A stretch of 64,000 bases of DNA from Atkinsonella hypoxylon (Eukaryota > Ascomycota > Sordariomycetes > Hypocreales > Clavicipitaceae): contig JFHB01000143.1 in assembly GCA_000729835.1 (NCBI GenBank), forward strand, positions 1-64,000, given 5' to 3'. Below, one piece after another: positions 1 to 11,216 of the stretch (position 1 is its first letter; every line of letters begins with the position of its first letter). The position numbers were made by a program, and so were the translations under genes. The notes beneath the pieces are model-generated. The model was not told the origin of the DNA. It did no database searches and saw nothing but the letters and a program-made list of their open reading frames with translations.

Positions 1-48
1 TAACGGTCACGCGCGATAGCCCCACGGGGTCACTGCTTATACATCTCC

Positions 49-438
49 CGTAAGCTACAGTGGCGCATGATGCTCTACGACAACGTGACTACCCCAGATT
101 CACAGTCGCGCCAATTGAACAAACATACATGCGCACTAGCTCACGGGATCACGTTTGCTTACGGATAGCTCGCTTACGGAAACCAACAATGGATGCAGCA
201 AACGTAGCAAGATGTAACAGTGCATACAGGACAATGGCATTGGACACAGCATTGGTGATCGCTGATGCATTCTCTATGCAGAAGCGATCACTGGGAACTT
301 GGAGCAATAGGACATAAGTAGGGGCATACTGCCCGCACCATAGAAAGTGATGTTCCTCCTTAGCTTTCTTGTTCTTAGGTAAATACACACCATAGCTAGA
401 GTCTCGACCTACGCGTAGTGGATTTATGCACTGTTACA
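49..438 (+). repeat. Left LTR of gag-only retroelement array (LTR-1)
   Basis: This stretch matches the second LTR (2549-3155) at both ends. The start (GTAAGC then CAGTGGCGCAT) and the end (TAGCTTTCTTGTTCTT, then CCTACGCGTAGTGGA and CTGTTACA) are shared. The middle differs: LTR-1 lacks the A-rich segment with the TGACGTCA box seen in LTR-2. The terminal TG of LTR-2 is CG here. The bases just before it (about 20-48) resemble the bases just before LTR-2. LTR-1 may therefore be the 3' LTR of an earlier unit lying outside the window. Boundaries were set by comparing the two copies by eye. Confidence 0.7.
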
Positions 439-509
439 TTACAAGAAAGCTCATCTCTTTATCTATCTTAACAAATTGTCGGGGACGACTTAAACTATCC
501 CATACAAAA

Positions 510-2290
510 ATGACCCGAACAGGATCTGCCAATGGGCAGCAGCGACTTACCTATCAGCAGGGGGTGCCGGACATTGAGGTTCCGGCCGCGAGCCCTGGAA
601 AGCCGGTCCACCTCGTGGTTGAACCGGAAACGTTGACCAAGTTGGCTGAAGGACAGCCACTTTCTGACGATGAAAAATATAGGTTGAAGCTCTATAGTTG
701 GGAGTCAGACGAGGACTCTTTCAACCATCGACTCAGAACAGCAATCGAGCGGGAACAGAACAAACCGCTGTATTTTATCCGCAGCCCAGGAGCGGAACGA
801 ATGGACTTGCGCGACATGCATACCCTCGAGGGGATGCATCTCAGCGAGGCACATGAACTCATCGTCGACTCCTGCACTAGAAGCGAACTGCTCGCAGAAC
901 TTGCAGGCGAGCTCATCCATACTGTCCACACGATGGCAGGCAACACGGAAGTGCTTGTGGAAGCGCTTGAGGAAGCCAACACCAGGCGCCATAACGACCC
1001 TAGGACAGAAGAGGGAGCATTAGCAACTGACAACACGAATCAACCGGCCTGTGGCTCGTGTATTAAGTTCGCGGAGACTAGTCAAAAGGTGCTGGAAGAC
1101 TACCAGCAGCTCGCAAGAGAACACATGGACCTAACCCGAAGGTATTTGCGTGGCACCTCCGTGGAGACAACTACTGGATCTAAGCGATCGGCAAAGATGC
1201 TGGACCCAGCTCTGCTAGACGACGGAAAAGACCCTATTTATAAATCTTGGAAGGACATGATCCGTGACAAGCTTCAACAGAACCACGACCATTTTGACGA
1301 CGAAGGAGCAAAGGTTGCTTACATAAGCAGCCGAACCTAAGGGAAGGCTCTTAGGCACCTCGACGCTACCCGCAACGCAGCAGGGGAACGCACGTTGAAG
1401 ACTGTTGAAGAGGTTATGAAGCACCTAGACTCAGTCTTTCAAGACCCAAACCGTCAGTCACAGGCCCGACGCAAGTTCCACCAGCTAAGGATGGGCAGTC
1501 AGGGCTTCCACGACTTTAAGACTTAGCTTCTACGAGCTAGCCCATGTGGGGGAGCTTGCCGCTAATACCCTTAAGGAAGAGTTCTTCGAGAAGCTCCCGT
1601 ACCAATGGAGAACGGGCATGGCCTCCACGTACCTAAATGAGGGCTCTACACTGGAAGATATAGTCGCACTAGCCACAAAGTACAACCAGATCACGGACAA
1701 TAGGCTAAGCGGATTTAGAGGCTTTAACGCAAATAGGAAAAGCTATGTGCTAGTTAAGAAAGAGGGGGACGACGGGAAAAAGAAGTCAGACCTCAAGCGA
1801 CAGTTAAAGGAGTTCGGACCCCTGCCTCCCTCTCTGCAGAAGGCACGTGAAGAGGGACTCTGCTTTAAGTGTAAGCACTTAGCTCGGGACTGCCCTAAGC
1901 GGGTCCAGGATGCAGAGACCCAGCCTAGGGAAGTTGTTGAGCTGCAGGAGACTAAAGAGGGAAACGAGTGGGCCTAGAGGAACAAGACTCCTCTCTAGGC
2001 CAGGGACAACAGAAACCAGGAACTGCGATTGCGCTAATTAACCTTAACAGGTTGTTAGGAGGACCACAATTCCAGACAGACTGCACTATAGAATTCCATG
2101 GATTTGGGTTAAAAGTAAACGCACTAGTTAATACAGGAGCAGGCGGCTATGCCTTTATGAGTAAAAGAATTGCGGGGTTAATGAAACATCGTCTACAGGC
2201 GCCAGTTAAGGACTTGCCCCAACAGGTACCAATCGTGGGGTTCGACGGGAAGCCAGGGCATGTTGTCTCACGATTAGACCAAATCTAATC
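510..2290 (+). pseudogene. Degenerate gag (capsid, zinc knuckle) and protease-like region, element 1
   Basis: Three broken reading frames follow LTR-1. The first (about 510-1340) is a Gag N-terminal region ending at a TAA after 'SSR'. The capsid-like part resumes across 1341-1545 with a second stop near 1524. The frame at 1546-1977 gives the Gag C-terminus with a zinc knuckle. That knuckle reads C-F-K-C-K-H-L-A-R-D-C, about three residues short of CX2CX4HX4C. The overlapping frame 1968-2288 has 'ALVNTGAGGYAFM', which resembles a retropepsin active site with D-T-G changed to N-T-G. No reverse transcriptase, RNase H or integrase is visible before LTR-2. It is a retrotransposon relic and not a functional gene. 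Confidence 0.75.
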
Positions 2291-2548
2291 ATCGACGGCC
2301 GCAGAGAACGTCGATGCCCTATATTGCAGCTGGACATAGGGAAAAGGGATCTTATTTTGGGATTAAAATAGATGGAATCCTGGGGGGTTACACTAGACCC
2401 GGGGAAACGGAAGATCCTTTGGCCCCTAACGGCCCCGCGCCTCTTAAGTACGGAGCTTCTACACCTGATTTGCTGGACTCCGGAACAATTACTGGAACCG
2501 AAGCCGATCCTAAAGGCCCACCCACTGTAGCACTGCGCGTACAGCTCC

Positions 2549-3155
2549 TGTAAGCCAGTGGCGCATTATGCCTTGCGACAACGTGACCACTCCAGATTCA
2601 CGATTACAATTGATTGCGCAAACACAGTAGCGAGGTATACGTTTGCACTCGCTACGCAGGATCGGAGGGCACAGTTGCCTCGCGTACTGCAACCCAAAAG
2701 GAGCCGTGACAATCGGTAAGGGACAATGATAATAGGCAGAAGTAAGCGAGATCGCGGGAGGAGGAACGGTAACAGTGAATTATGTAGAAAGACGGTTATG
2801 AGGATCAATAAAATTGATTAAAGAAGAAGAAGAAAAGAGATTGAAAATCTTAGTAACGCTGAAGATATTAATACAAATAATATGATCCGTTCCTGCTTGC
2901 TTGTACAATCATATCCATGACGTCAACGATATTGTAATGTATCCGCTTGTGCCTCCCTCAACAAATTATGGGAAACCCCTTAGAGCTTGGTCAAACAGAA
3001 CACATACACTGGAGGCGAGGATGGAGGATCATAAGTAGAGGCATTGCGCCGCGACCGTAGATAGTGAGGTTCCTCCTTAGCTTTCTTGTTCTTCAGTAAA
3101 TACACACTATAGCTAGAGTCCCGACCTACGCGTAGTGGAATTGCGCACTGTAACA
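2549..3155 (+). repeat. Second LTR of the array (LTR-2)
   Basis: It begins TGTAAGCCAGTGG and ends GCACTGTAACA, a TG...CA terminus typical of LTRs. It lies between element 1 and the gag of element 2, so it serves both as 3' LTR and 5' LTR. An A-rich block at about 2811-2965 contains GAAGAAGAAGAA and a perfect TGACGTCA palindrome at 2918-2925. The same block recurs at 10.8 kb and, more diverged, at 7.55 kb. It is longer than LTR-1 because of that block. Confidence 0.72.
2918..2925. promoter_or_regulatory. CRE/ATF-type palindrome TGACGTCA in LTR-2
   Basis: A perfect TGACGTCA lies in the LTR. The same base context recurs at 10929-10936, and a one-base variant (TGACGTCG) at 7693-7700. This is the consensus for CREB/ATF bZIP factors (fungal Atf1/AtfA). 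A role in LTR transcription is an inference. Confidence 0.4.
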
Positions 3156-3232
3156 TTACAAGAAAGCTCAACTTTATCTTTTTCATTACTACTTGTCGGG
3201 GACGACTGTAATCATCCCACCCCAAGCGAACT

Positions 3233-4715
3233 ATGCCTCGAACTAGAACCAACAGTGGACTATCTCAGATTACCTATGTAAGAGGTTTTCCGGAGGTGGT
3301 GGTTCCATCCACCACGGTTGTACTACTGGCTCAGTTGTTGGAGGAGCCGGAAATAATTCTAAAATTGACAGACGGGCAACCTTTGAACGACGACGAAAAA
3401 TATAGGATGAGACCCTTCAGCTAGGAGTTAGACAAAAGATCCTTTAATAACTACGTAAGACGTAAAATAGACTGACTGGAAAACGAACCTCTTTACTACC
3501 CGAGAGAACCTAGATCTAAGCGAATTAACCTGCGAGACACTCGCAACTTTAGCAGGCTCGGAGAGGTCGAGACTTAAGAACTCCTCCTTGAATCTTGCCT
3601 GCGTAACAAAGTTCTGCTGGAGTGCGTTGGTTAAATGATGGGTACTATCCAGGCTAACATTACAAACACAGATGTCATTATGGACGCGATTGAAGATAGC
3701 CATCTTAAACGAGCCGCCCTCTAGGATACTATTGAAGTTATGTTAGCAGACGAAAATAACGGAGCGAATCAGCCTCTATGCACTATGTGCAACGAGTTTG
3801 CGAATGAAGCAAAAAAAGTCTTGGAAGAGTATCGCGAGCTCTCTAACGACTACCAAAAACTGTCACGAATGCACGTGCAACAAGAGGAAGCGAGACACCA
3901 AGCAGTCGACGGTTAGCAAAGATGCCTGATCCAGATCAACTAGACAATGGAAGCGACCCAAGCTATAAGTCTTGGAAGGGAAAAATCCGCGATAAATTAC
4001 AGAACAGTGACCATTTCAACAATAAAGAAGCCCGAATTGCTTACATCAGTAGCCGAATAAAGGGTAATGCTTGCCAACACCTTAATGCAACCCGAAATGC
4101 AGCTGGAGAGCGCACCCTTAAAACTGTTGAGGAAGTAGTAAAGCACCTGGACACGGTCTTCCTAGACCCCAATCGTCAGTCACAGGCCCGTTACAGGTTC
4201 CAGATGCTTCGCATAGGAAGCTAGGGTTTCCACGAGTTTTAAGACTAGTTTCTTTAAGCTGGCCTACGTAGGAGAAATAGGAACTAACACGCTAAAGGAA
4301 GAATTCTGTAAGCTACCCACGAATGGAAGAAGTTCCTTGCCTACACGTACCTAGATGACGACTCTTTGGTTGACAAAATAGTTGATGTAACTACAAAATA
4401 TAGTTAAATTGCGGGAGAAAAGTCTGGAGAATTCGGCAGCTTTATACCTAATAGAAAAGGATCCCAAGCTATTAAGAAGGAGGGAGACAATTACAAGCCC
4501 CTGAAGAAACCTGAACTTAATCGATTCCGGCAGTTGAAAGATTACGGGCCGATGCTACCTTCTATGCAGAAGGCACGGGAAGAAGGTCTGTGCTTTAAAT
4601 GCAAGCAGAAGGGACATCTTGCTTGCGATTGCCTAAAGCGCGTGTAGATCGCTAAGATAAAGACTAAAGAAGCCAAGCTGCAGGAAGATAAAGAGGGAAA
4701 AGAGACCTAATCCTA
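3233..4715 (+). pseudogene. Degenerate gag of element 2, with intact CCHC knuckle
   Basis: This is a second, independently decayed copy of the Gag in element 1. The N-terminal frame 3233-3424 stops at a TAG and continues, interrupted, to about 3915. The frame 3922-4224 matches the capsid part of element 1, for example 'DPNRQSQAR'. It ends in a TAG where element 1 has CAG. The C-terminal part near 4588-4640 carries C-F-K-C-K-Q-K-G-H-L-A-C-D-C, a complete CX2CX4HX4C zinc knuckle. Protease, reverse transcriptase and integrase are not recognisable. Confidence 0.72.
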
Positions 4716-5815
4716 GATCCCGGGAGAAGGAAAATTCTTTTGCCGGCATTAGCCCCACAGCTGCAGAGCTTGGAGCTTCCCCGCTTGATCTACTTAAGCC
4801 TAGACCGATCGTTAAGGCCCACTAACGAGATGCCGAGCGGCGAAACCAGCTGATGGACAGGGATAATAAAAAGGCAGAAGGACGGAAGAAAGAAAATCCT
4901 ACGACGTCCTGCGCAAGAGCTGCTAATTAATACGTGCACCCCTGGCTGCAGCTGAGAACCCTAGCGCCCCAGCAGCACCTCAACGAATTCAGGAGAAGGC
5001 ACTACTGGTAGGAAGGGAAGATGTAACGTTAACCTTATCACGACTCGTGGAAAAGGGCACAGGCTGCCAGCGTGCGCGCAACCGCCAGAGGTGCATCTGC
5101 ACAGCGGCGACCGGCGCCCGCACGAGCGCGGGCGCACGGGTATAGGCTAGGTGCCTGCGAAATCTCCCGTGGTCAACTCTCATCCGCAGTAAAGAGCCAA
5201 GCTATAAGTCCGGGGGAAAGAGTTCATGACTGATGGTATTTGAACCAGAACTCGTGGAGCTTTGCTGACGCTGTTGATAATTGTAGGTGTAGCTGTCAGG
5301 TCTCGTGACCTCGGTTAGACCGGCGATGCGTACGGAGTAGAAAGGGTATATTCCGTAAAGGGGTGGAGAAAAGGCATCAATGGTTAAAAGTTTGTTCCCC
5401 AATTACAATGGATCCCTACGTGAGATTACAACCTATCCCTGCGTACGATGTGAGCAAGCGATGCCCGCATTTGCGATGTACCACGCGTTTGCCAACTTTG
5501 CTACTATAGCATACCACTGTATATCCATGCTCAATAAGCAAAAGTTCTCATTTGAGCTACCTGTGCTACGCCCCTTCGCCGGTTCTGTTCAGTAATAAAA
5601 TGCAGAAAGCCGACCGGGTCTATCTATAACTGTGGTACAACTGGAACCATGTCTTGCTATCTACGCCAGGGCATTTACCATCCACGGAGGCAACATGTGA
5701 AACGGGGCATATTATCTTTTCCTTGCTCACTGCGTTTTTGAAAGCATCAGTCGTGTGACAAAGCTGGTCAATCTGCGCCACAACGACTCAATTGTTCCCA
5801 AGAACAAGATACACG
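4716..5815. other. Tail of element 2 and non-coding spacer
   Basis: Up to about 4827 the sequence still resembles the element 1 region just before LTR-2 (both share AAGGCCCAC), but no LTR follows. Beyond that is weak, stop-interrupted coding similarity to a retroelement (near 4835-4990), then a GC-rich stretch near 5085-5140. No intact gene is seen. The element was evidently truncated on its right side. Confidence 0.45.
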
Positions 5816-7447
5816 ATGCGGTCTAACGCACTGCAACAGATCCGTCTTGTACTGGACCCTTACGGATTCGAGCCTGTGGCGGATCGACAGGGAAACACAT
5901 ACACCTATTCCCAGGAGCACGAGAAATTTCAAAAGGCTCTACTGCGTCAATGTCCGGAACAAGTCTGGCCGAAGAGCTGCAATACCTCTTGCTGTCCGCG
6001 ACCACTGCTGATGGGAGAACATCACCAGCAGCAACTCACCAGGCTTCAAGAAGCGTTGACGGCCGCGATTACCGACATTGTGCAAAGGTGGTGGTCGGAC
6101 AAAGAATCTCGCTTCTCGGAGCGCATGCCTCTTGAAGACCAGGAAGAAGATTTATTGCGCGTATGTTTTGTGAGAATACTGAGATCTGCCCTGCGGTGGT
6201 GCTTATGGTCTGACTGCTCGAATAGTGGATTGAAGCTCAAGTACTGGACGGCAATGTACCAGAATACTCGGAATGTCGGGGCTCTTGGAGACCGGATTTC
6301 CTGGTGGAGTCTGGTCGAGATGCCCAGGGCGACGAAGCCAAGGAACACTTTCGCATTACAGAGGTCAACGCCCGCTTTGCCTTTAACGGTTTTTTGATGC
6401 TTGCTCACGGACAGCATGCATTTGAGGATATGGGCATAGCACATCACGGCCTCGTCAGCGCTACGAATGGGGAGAAGGTAATGTCGAGCCATTCGAACTG
6501 TATTGCCCCTCGAAAACACCAGTTTTAACTTGAGATAGGTCATTACTGGCCTTATGGGGTTATTTCGTCCTGAAGTACCGTTGCATCTTCTCAAAGGCGA
6601 GGAACACGGCATGGACATCCACATGTTCATTCACTGTGTTGAGCAGCGTCTAGGAGTCAGGCCGCAATTAATCACACCTCAAGATCTTAGACTCTTACCT
6701 GATAGAAACAGCAAGGGAGGGTATAAACTATGTTGTGTCGTGGAGGAGAACAGCGGCAATATCTCTGCGATGCAGTCGCAATCGTTTCGTCTGAGCAATG
6801 GAGAACTTGTGCAAGAAATCCATCAAGTTGGCCTTGAACTTCACCAGCGCGAATTCCGGGCACTCGACCCGGAGATTCTGAGGCAGATAAGTCTGCGTTG
6901 CTTCAACGATATGCGCACGATTCTCCTTGTCCATGACAAGCGCATGCTAGGCATTGTGAAGCAAGAGCTGCCTTCATTGATCCGGCGCCAAATCTTGACC
7001 ACGGAACAAGCACTCGTTCTCGACAAGGGCATCGCAGACACTATCATCCCTGGCTCGCCAGATTTGAAACTCCTCTTGGACGATTCATACCACGCTGCGG
7101 ATCTGAAAAATGATTATTTGCTCAAACCAGTTCGTGGTGGCAAGGGAGCAGGAATCTTGTTCGGAGAGGACCTGAGCTCGACTGAATGGATCACTGCATT
7201 GGAGGGAATGCAAAGCCCAAAATTAGACGCCGTAGGGACCTATGTCATCCAACGTCGCATCATACCCCGCTTGTACGACGTGGTGCTCAGGGAATCGGGA
7301 GAGAAGACTACATTCCCCCTTGTTGGGACCTATCATAATGTCCATGGGCAGTTCCTCGGCGTCGGGGTGTGGCGAAGTAGCGGTGATCGAATTTGTGCTA
7401 TCAGCTGTGGAGGAGCTTGGATGTGCTCAGTTATGTTGCAGAATTGA
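5816..7447 (+). CDS. Putative ATP-grasp (circularly permuted type) ligase-like protein
   Basis: Three exons (5816-6160, 6226-6477, 6539-7447) give a 501-aa protein. Both introns are GT-AG, and all junctions fall in phase 0. The start is the first ATG of the frame (MRSNALQQIRL). Landmarks are 'CPRPLLMGEHH' near the N-terminus, 'EVNARFAFNGFL' in exon 2, and 'LLKPVRGGKGAGILFGED' in exon 3. The last resembles the glycine-rich ATP-binding loop of glutathionylspermidine-synthase-type ATP-grasp enzymes. The protein ends with 'SCGGAWMCSVM', which I recall as the usual C-terminus of this fungal family, so it looks complete. Substrate is unknown; such enzymes usually join a carboxylate to an amine at ATP expense. 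The gene lies between the gag array and an LTR fragment. The family name is moderately sure, the gene structure more so. Confidence 0.6.
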
Positions 7448-7549
7448 GCCTAAAGATATACGGTGCATCTGGATTGGATTGGTTCCCGCTGTAGTGATTG
7501 TGTACTTGGCTCCGTCGTCCCTCAGCTTGCGTTCATGAAAACACCTGCA

Positions 7550-7740
7550 GAATTATTGAATCAAAGTAATGAGATTTGATTGAAGAAGAGTAAAGAAAAA
7601 GAGATCTGGAATCTCTGTAACGCTACAAACAATATACATTATTATTCGTTGTTGCTGCCTGCCCCATTTCATACGCGATATAATAACATCCATGACGTCG
7701 ACGACATCAAATGTTCTTTCTCTCCTCAACAACACCCAGC
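7550..7740 (+). repeat. Detached, diverged LTR fragment (copy of LTR-2 core)
   Basis: The run from GAATTATTGAATC through GATTGAAGAAGAG and GTAACGCTACA to CATGACGTCGACGA follows the same order of words as LTR-2 2790-2965. It is more diverged than the 10.8-kb copy. It starts about 100 bp after the stop of the ATP-grasp-like gene. No flanking internal sequence is seen, so it is a solo or truncated LTR. Confidence 0.55.
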
Positions 7741-8860
7741 GGCCATCTTGCCGCGAGGACGGGGCCGTGGTGAACTAGATCTAGCCATTATATGCTATGT
7801 CAGATAATTCGCAGACTGATAAGAGTGAAGAAGGTGGTTCGAAGCTATTTCAACTGCAACATGTTAGAGTCTTTTCACTCATACATACACAGTTCTGACT
7901 TGCCACCAACTCAGGCGCTACAGAGGTGTTTACGATATACTCCGGACATTTCCCCTACTTGGCCGGATTCGTCTTTCTCCTTTTGCCGTCCGCTAATGCA
8001 GCCCGACTTTTGCAGCATTGTTCCGACAGAGCTCATCAAGACACCTTCTTTCTCAGAGACATCTTCAACAGCTTGCTGGCTAATAGCAGGGCTAGGGCTG
8101 GCCGATGCGCTGAATGTCAACATAGGCTAGTACAATCTACAGAGGGGATTGCGCTCCAGCTTGTGCGGACACCTAAATGCGGCCAAGATATTTTTGTATA
8201 GGTCTGATTACTGGGGCTACGTTCAAGGCACTGGAGGGAGCTAAAGCGTATGTTTAGCAGCGACTCTGGCTCACCGTTTCGAAATTAGTACGTCTACATT
8301 TCGCGTCGAACGGGTACCAAATTCTTGTTAAGAGATTGTGTAACGGTCTTCGAAATCAACCATGTTGTATGTACTGCTCCACTGTTTTCCTGCGCGGGCC
8401 CAGGCCTGCATTGCCAGCCGACTTTTCTGTATGTGACTCGTTATAAATGTTGCTTTAGAGGAACTACTTTTTTGAAAGGTTGACGTTATGGACCTGGCGC
8501 GGTGGGACAGCTTGATACGGTGGTCACTTTCTGGGATGGTTTCACTTCTCGAACACAACATCTCGTATCGATGAAGGAGACATAGGGCAAAGTGTGCCCT
8601 TTCGCAATCAGTCTGCGACTAAGTACTCGTTATTTGGTACTCTCTAAGTTTCATTTTGATTCTGTTAAGAAAGACTTAGCGCCAGATGTAATGATGGACC
8701 CGACTTCATGTGAAAATACTCCGTGGAGTGTACTGCTTGCGACCAAATGAGCTACCAGCAGGCCAGGTGCGTCATTCAAACAGTATATCAACGGAGCTGT
8801 CACGCAGTGTCTTAAAAACTCCTGAAGCTCATCAATGGTCTTGGCGCTAAGCAGGCTCCG
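7741..8860. other. Intergenic, no supported gene
   Basis: Short open frames on both strands at 7790-8200 and 8328-8561 contradict one another and match nothing I recognise. This is probably the convergent 3' spacer between the ATP-grasp-like gene and the minus-strand decarboxylase, with possible relic DNA. Confidence 0.4.
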
Positions 8861-8863
8861 TCA

Positions 8864-10481
8864 TCATTGCACGATAGCTAATCTGGATCGCACGGCGCAA
8901 CTCTCCTCATTCTTCACATCTGGGAAGCCGTCAAGCTGCAGCCCGTGCCGGAATAAGAGACAGTAGCTAGACCCTCCATAGTGAAACATGCACATCTCCT
9001 CTCCTTTATCGACATGCTGACCTTCTGAAATTGTAATATCGCACGTGGACACCTCCGACATGCCCACGGCGACAAAAGCGACCAGGCCGATCTCTTCATT
9101 GTCGGCTTCGATCATGACGATGCCCCTCGTCGCTATGGCCGAGAGATAGCTCTGCGCAGGTGACATTCTGTCAGGATTGTCTCCGACGCTTGCCTCACCC
9201 GCCCATGATGGAAGACTAAAGTACGTCCCTGCTTGGACGAAAGCACGGCGCACCACTCCGGAGACGGGAGCATGCCACCGATGATACGTCAAAGCGGATA
9301 GAAAAGCCTGATACACCGTGCCTCGTGAGAAGTAGGACGCCAGGGGGTCGTTGGCCAGCATGTCCTGAGGCGAATACGGCTGACCTTTGATGAAGAATGC
9401 GTCTCGCAAGCTGACGTTCTTCTCAAGGTTATACGATGTCGACTCACAAGCATGGACTATGATGTCGTCGTCGTCAGGGCATGCCACGGGTCGAGCTTCA
9501 GGACGGATCTTGCGCGTGAAAAAGTCTGCTCAATGTACTGTTAGATTGCTTTTTGCGTCTGGCATGAGGTATCGGTGTGCAGAGAAAGATTGTAGGAAGA
9601 AGGGAGGGAATACCATCCCACGAGCTGAATCCATAGTGAGCTTGAGTAGGATCGCAAATGTAGAATTCATCCAGTTTTAGCTTTGCCTTGTATGAACTAA
9701 TTGTATACGCAGTGAGAGATTGTATGGCAGATGGGCAAAACCATCCGTTGTCGTGTTCGCCAAGAACGTATCGTGACGCGGGGGACTTTTCACCTAGGTT
9801 AGACACACTTTCTTTCTCTTAGTGTAGATTACATGTCTGGTAGCTATATGACGCACCTTGAGATAGGTCCCCCACTCATTCAGAATCTCTTTGCAGTGTT
9901 TATTTACCTCTGGATCCAAGAAGGCCGCGTACCCGCTGACGGCATGGTAAGCAAACAACGAGAAGGAGAGCCGTAAATGAGAACTGGCAATTTTCTTCTT
10001 ACTTCACTGTCCCCAGCACGTAGTCCATAACCGCATACACTGGTGCTCCAGAAAATCCGACGCTTGCTGCGGCCGTGGTCCAATCTGGGGCACTGCGTAC
10101 AACATCATCTAGCGCTGCCAGCATGTGTTTGTAATCCCTAGCTCTTTTGCCGCCGTTTGGGTCTCTCCACATCGGATGTTGCCAGGGAACCTCATCAAAC
10201 ATCTGAGTGAACCACATGAGAATACGGGGGTTGCCTTCAATAAAATCCCGAAATCTCTTTATGGCCGGTGACTGGAGTGGCTGCTTTATATTAGCTCGAG
10301 AGAGGACCTGGCGAACGTATTCGTCACGCATTTCATAGTGCTCTGGAAGCCACATTCCTGGCCTTGGAGAGGGTACTAGAATTTAGCCACTGTTTCAGTT
10401 GTTCGAAAGCTTTTCCCATGTCAACTCACTTGTGCTCTTTCTTCCCTTGAAAAGCGTCCTGGTGCTGCCGGCAGGAACCAT
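8864..10481 (-). CDS. PsiD-like pyruvoyl-dependent decarboxylase (phosphatidylserine decarboxylase family)
   Basis: Five exons on the minus strand: 10481-10430, 10375-10003, 9935-9857, 9785-9614 and 9525-8864. They give 445 aa, close to fungal PsiD-type enzymes (about 440 aa). Residues about 20-150 match the PSDC N-terminal domain that is often fused to such decarboxylases. Then come 'CDPTQAHYGFSSWDDFFTR', 'YHRWHAPVSG' with the catalytic His, and 'FHYGGSSYC' near residue 411. In that last motif the chain self-cleaves between Gly and Ser to form the pyruvoyl cofactor. All key residues are present. The enzyme should decarboxylate phosphatidylserine or a free (aromatic) amino acid. Lack of a mitochondrial or membrane leader and presence of PSDC favour a free amino acid (inference). 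Intron 3 has two possible acceptors; 9785 gives the family sequence 'LKSPASRYVL'. Confidence 0.82.
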
Positions 10482-10794
10482 TACTGGGGGGCCCAGGGCC
10501 GGCTGACGAGAATCGACTGACCGTCATGCTGGCTTATTGTTCTGACTTGAGAGACAGCACAGAGCAGCCATTAAAGAAAGAGGACGATCGGAGTAGTGAA
10601 CAATGAGGACTGTTTGGTGGTTTATATGGTTCTGCAGTATCACCTATCGCTTAGCTAGGGCTCAGCGACACAATTAACGAGAACGTGGTTGCTCCAGTAC
10701 TGAGCTGCCCCTAATCGAGACTAGCTCTGAAGTAGATTTACTTAATAACTTGCTATTCTCTTCAAAGATCTTTATTGTATAAAGATCATTGGTG
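10482..10794. promoter_or_regulatory. Upstream region of the decarboxylase gene
   Basis: About 310 bp separate the decarboxylase start from the next LTR fragment. No gene is seen. Any promoter of the decarboxylase must lie here or within the adjacent LTR fragment, whose TGACGTCA box sits about 450 bp upstream of its ATG. Confidence 0.35.
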
Positions 10795-11000
10795 AAGCAT
10801 GCTTCTGGTAAAAGTTATAATGAAACAATTGCAGAATTGATTAAAGAAGAAGAAGAAGAGACTCGGATCTCTGTAACGCTGAATGATATTAATACATATT
10901 ATGATCCGTTCCTGCTCGCCAAGTTACATGACGTCAACGATATCGTAATGCACACGCTCGTTCCTCCCCAACAGCTTCTAGCTAAGATATCTTGGGTCGC
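10795..11000 (+). repeat. Detached LTR fragment, close to LTR-2
   Basis: The words AATTGATTAAAGAAGAAGAA, GTAACGCTGAA, GATATTAATACA, TATGATCCGTTCCTGCT and CATGACGTCAACGATAT occur in the same order as in LTR-2 2811-2940, with few changes. The copy begins about 30 bp before the A-rich block and fades after the CCTCCCCAACA run. It contains TGACGTCA at 10929-10936. It lies upstream of the minus-strand decarboxylase and downstream of the adenylate-enzyme pseudogene. Confidence 0.68.
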
Positions 11001-11216
11001 CCGCAGCCGGGCAGTCGCACCCGCCACCTATCTCGTGCAAGTTTCACCACATTAATTGGCCGGAGCTCTTGCTAGCAGCTCAAAGCACAGCTCTGAGGAT
11101 AATTTCAACCAGTTAGCCTACAGGAGTACCTCTTTAACAGTCCCACCGTCTGGTTCAACCAATTATGGAAATGCAGAGCACCGACGCGAAGACAGGTTGT
11201 CATGGATTATTCCTGT

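Noticed and set aside
7790..8200. Overlapping open frames that might code a membrane or enzyme fragment
   Set aside because: Frames on both strands compete, no conserved motif is seen, and no start or splice structure fits.
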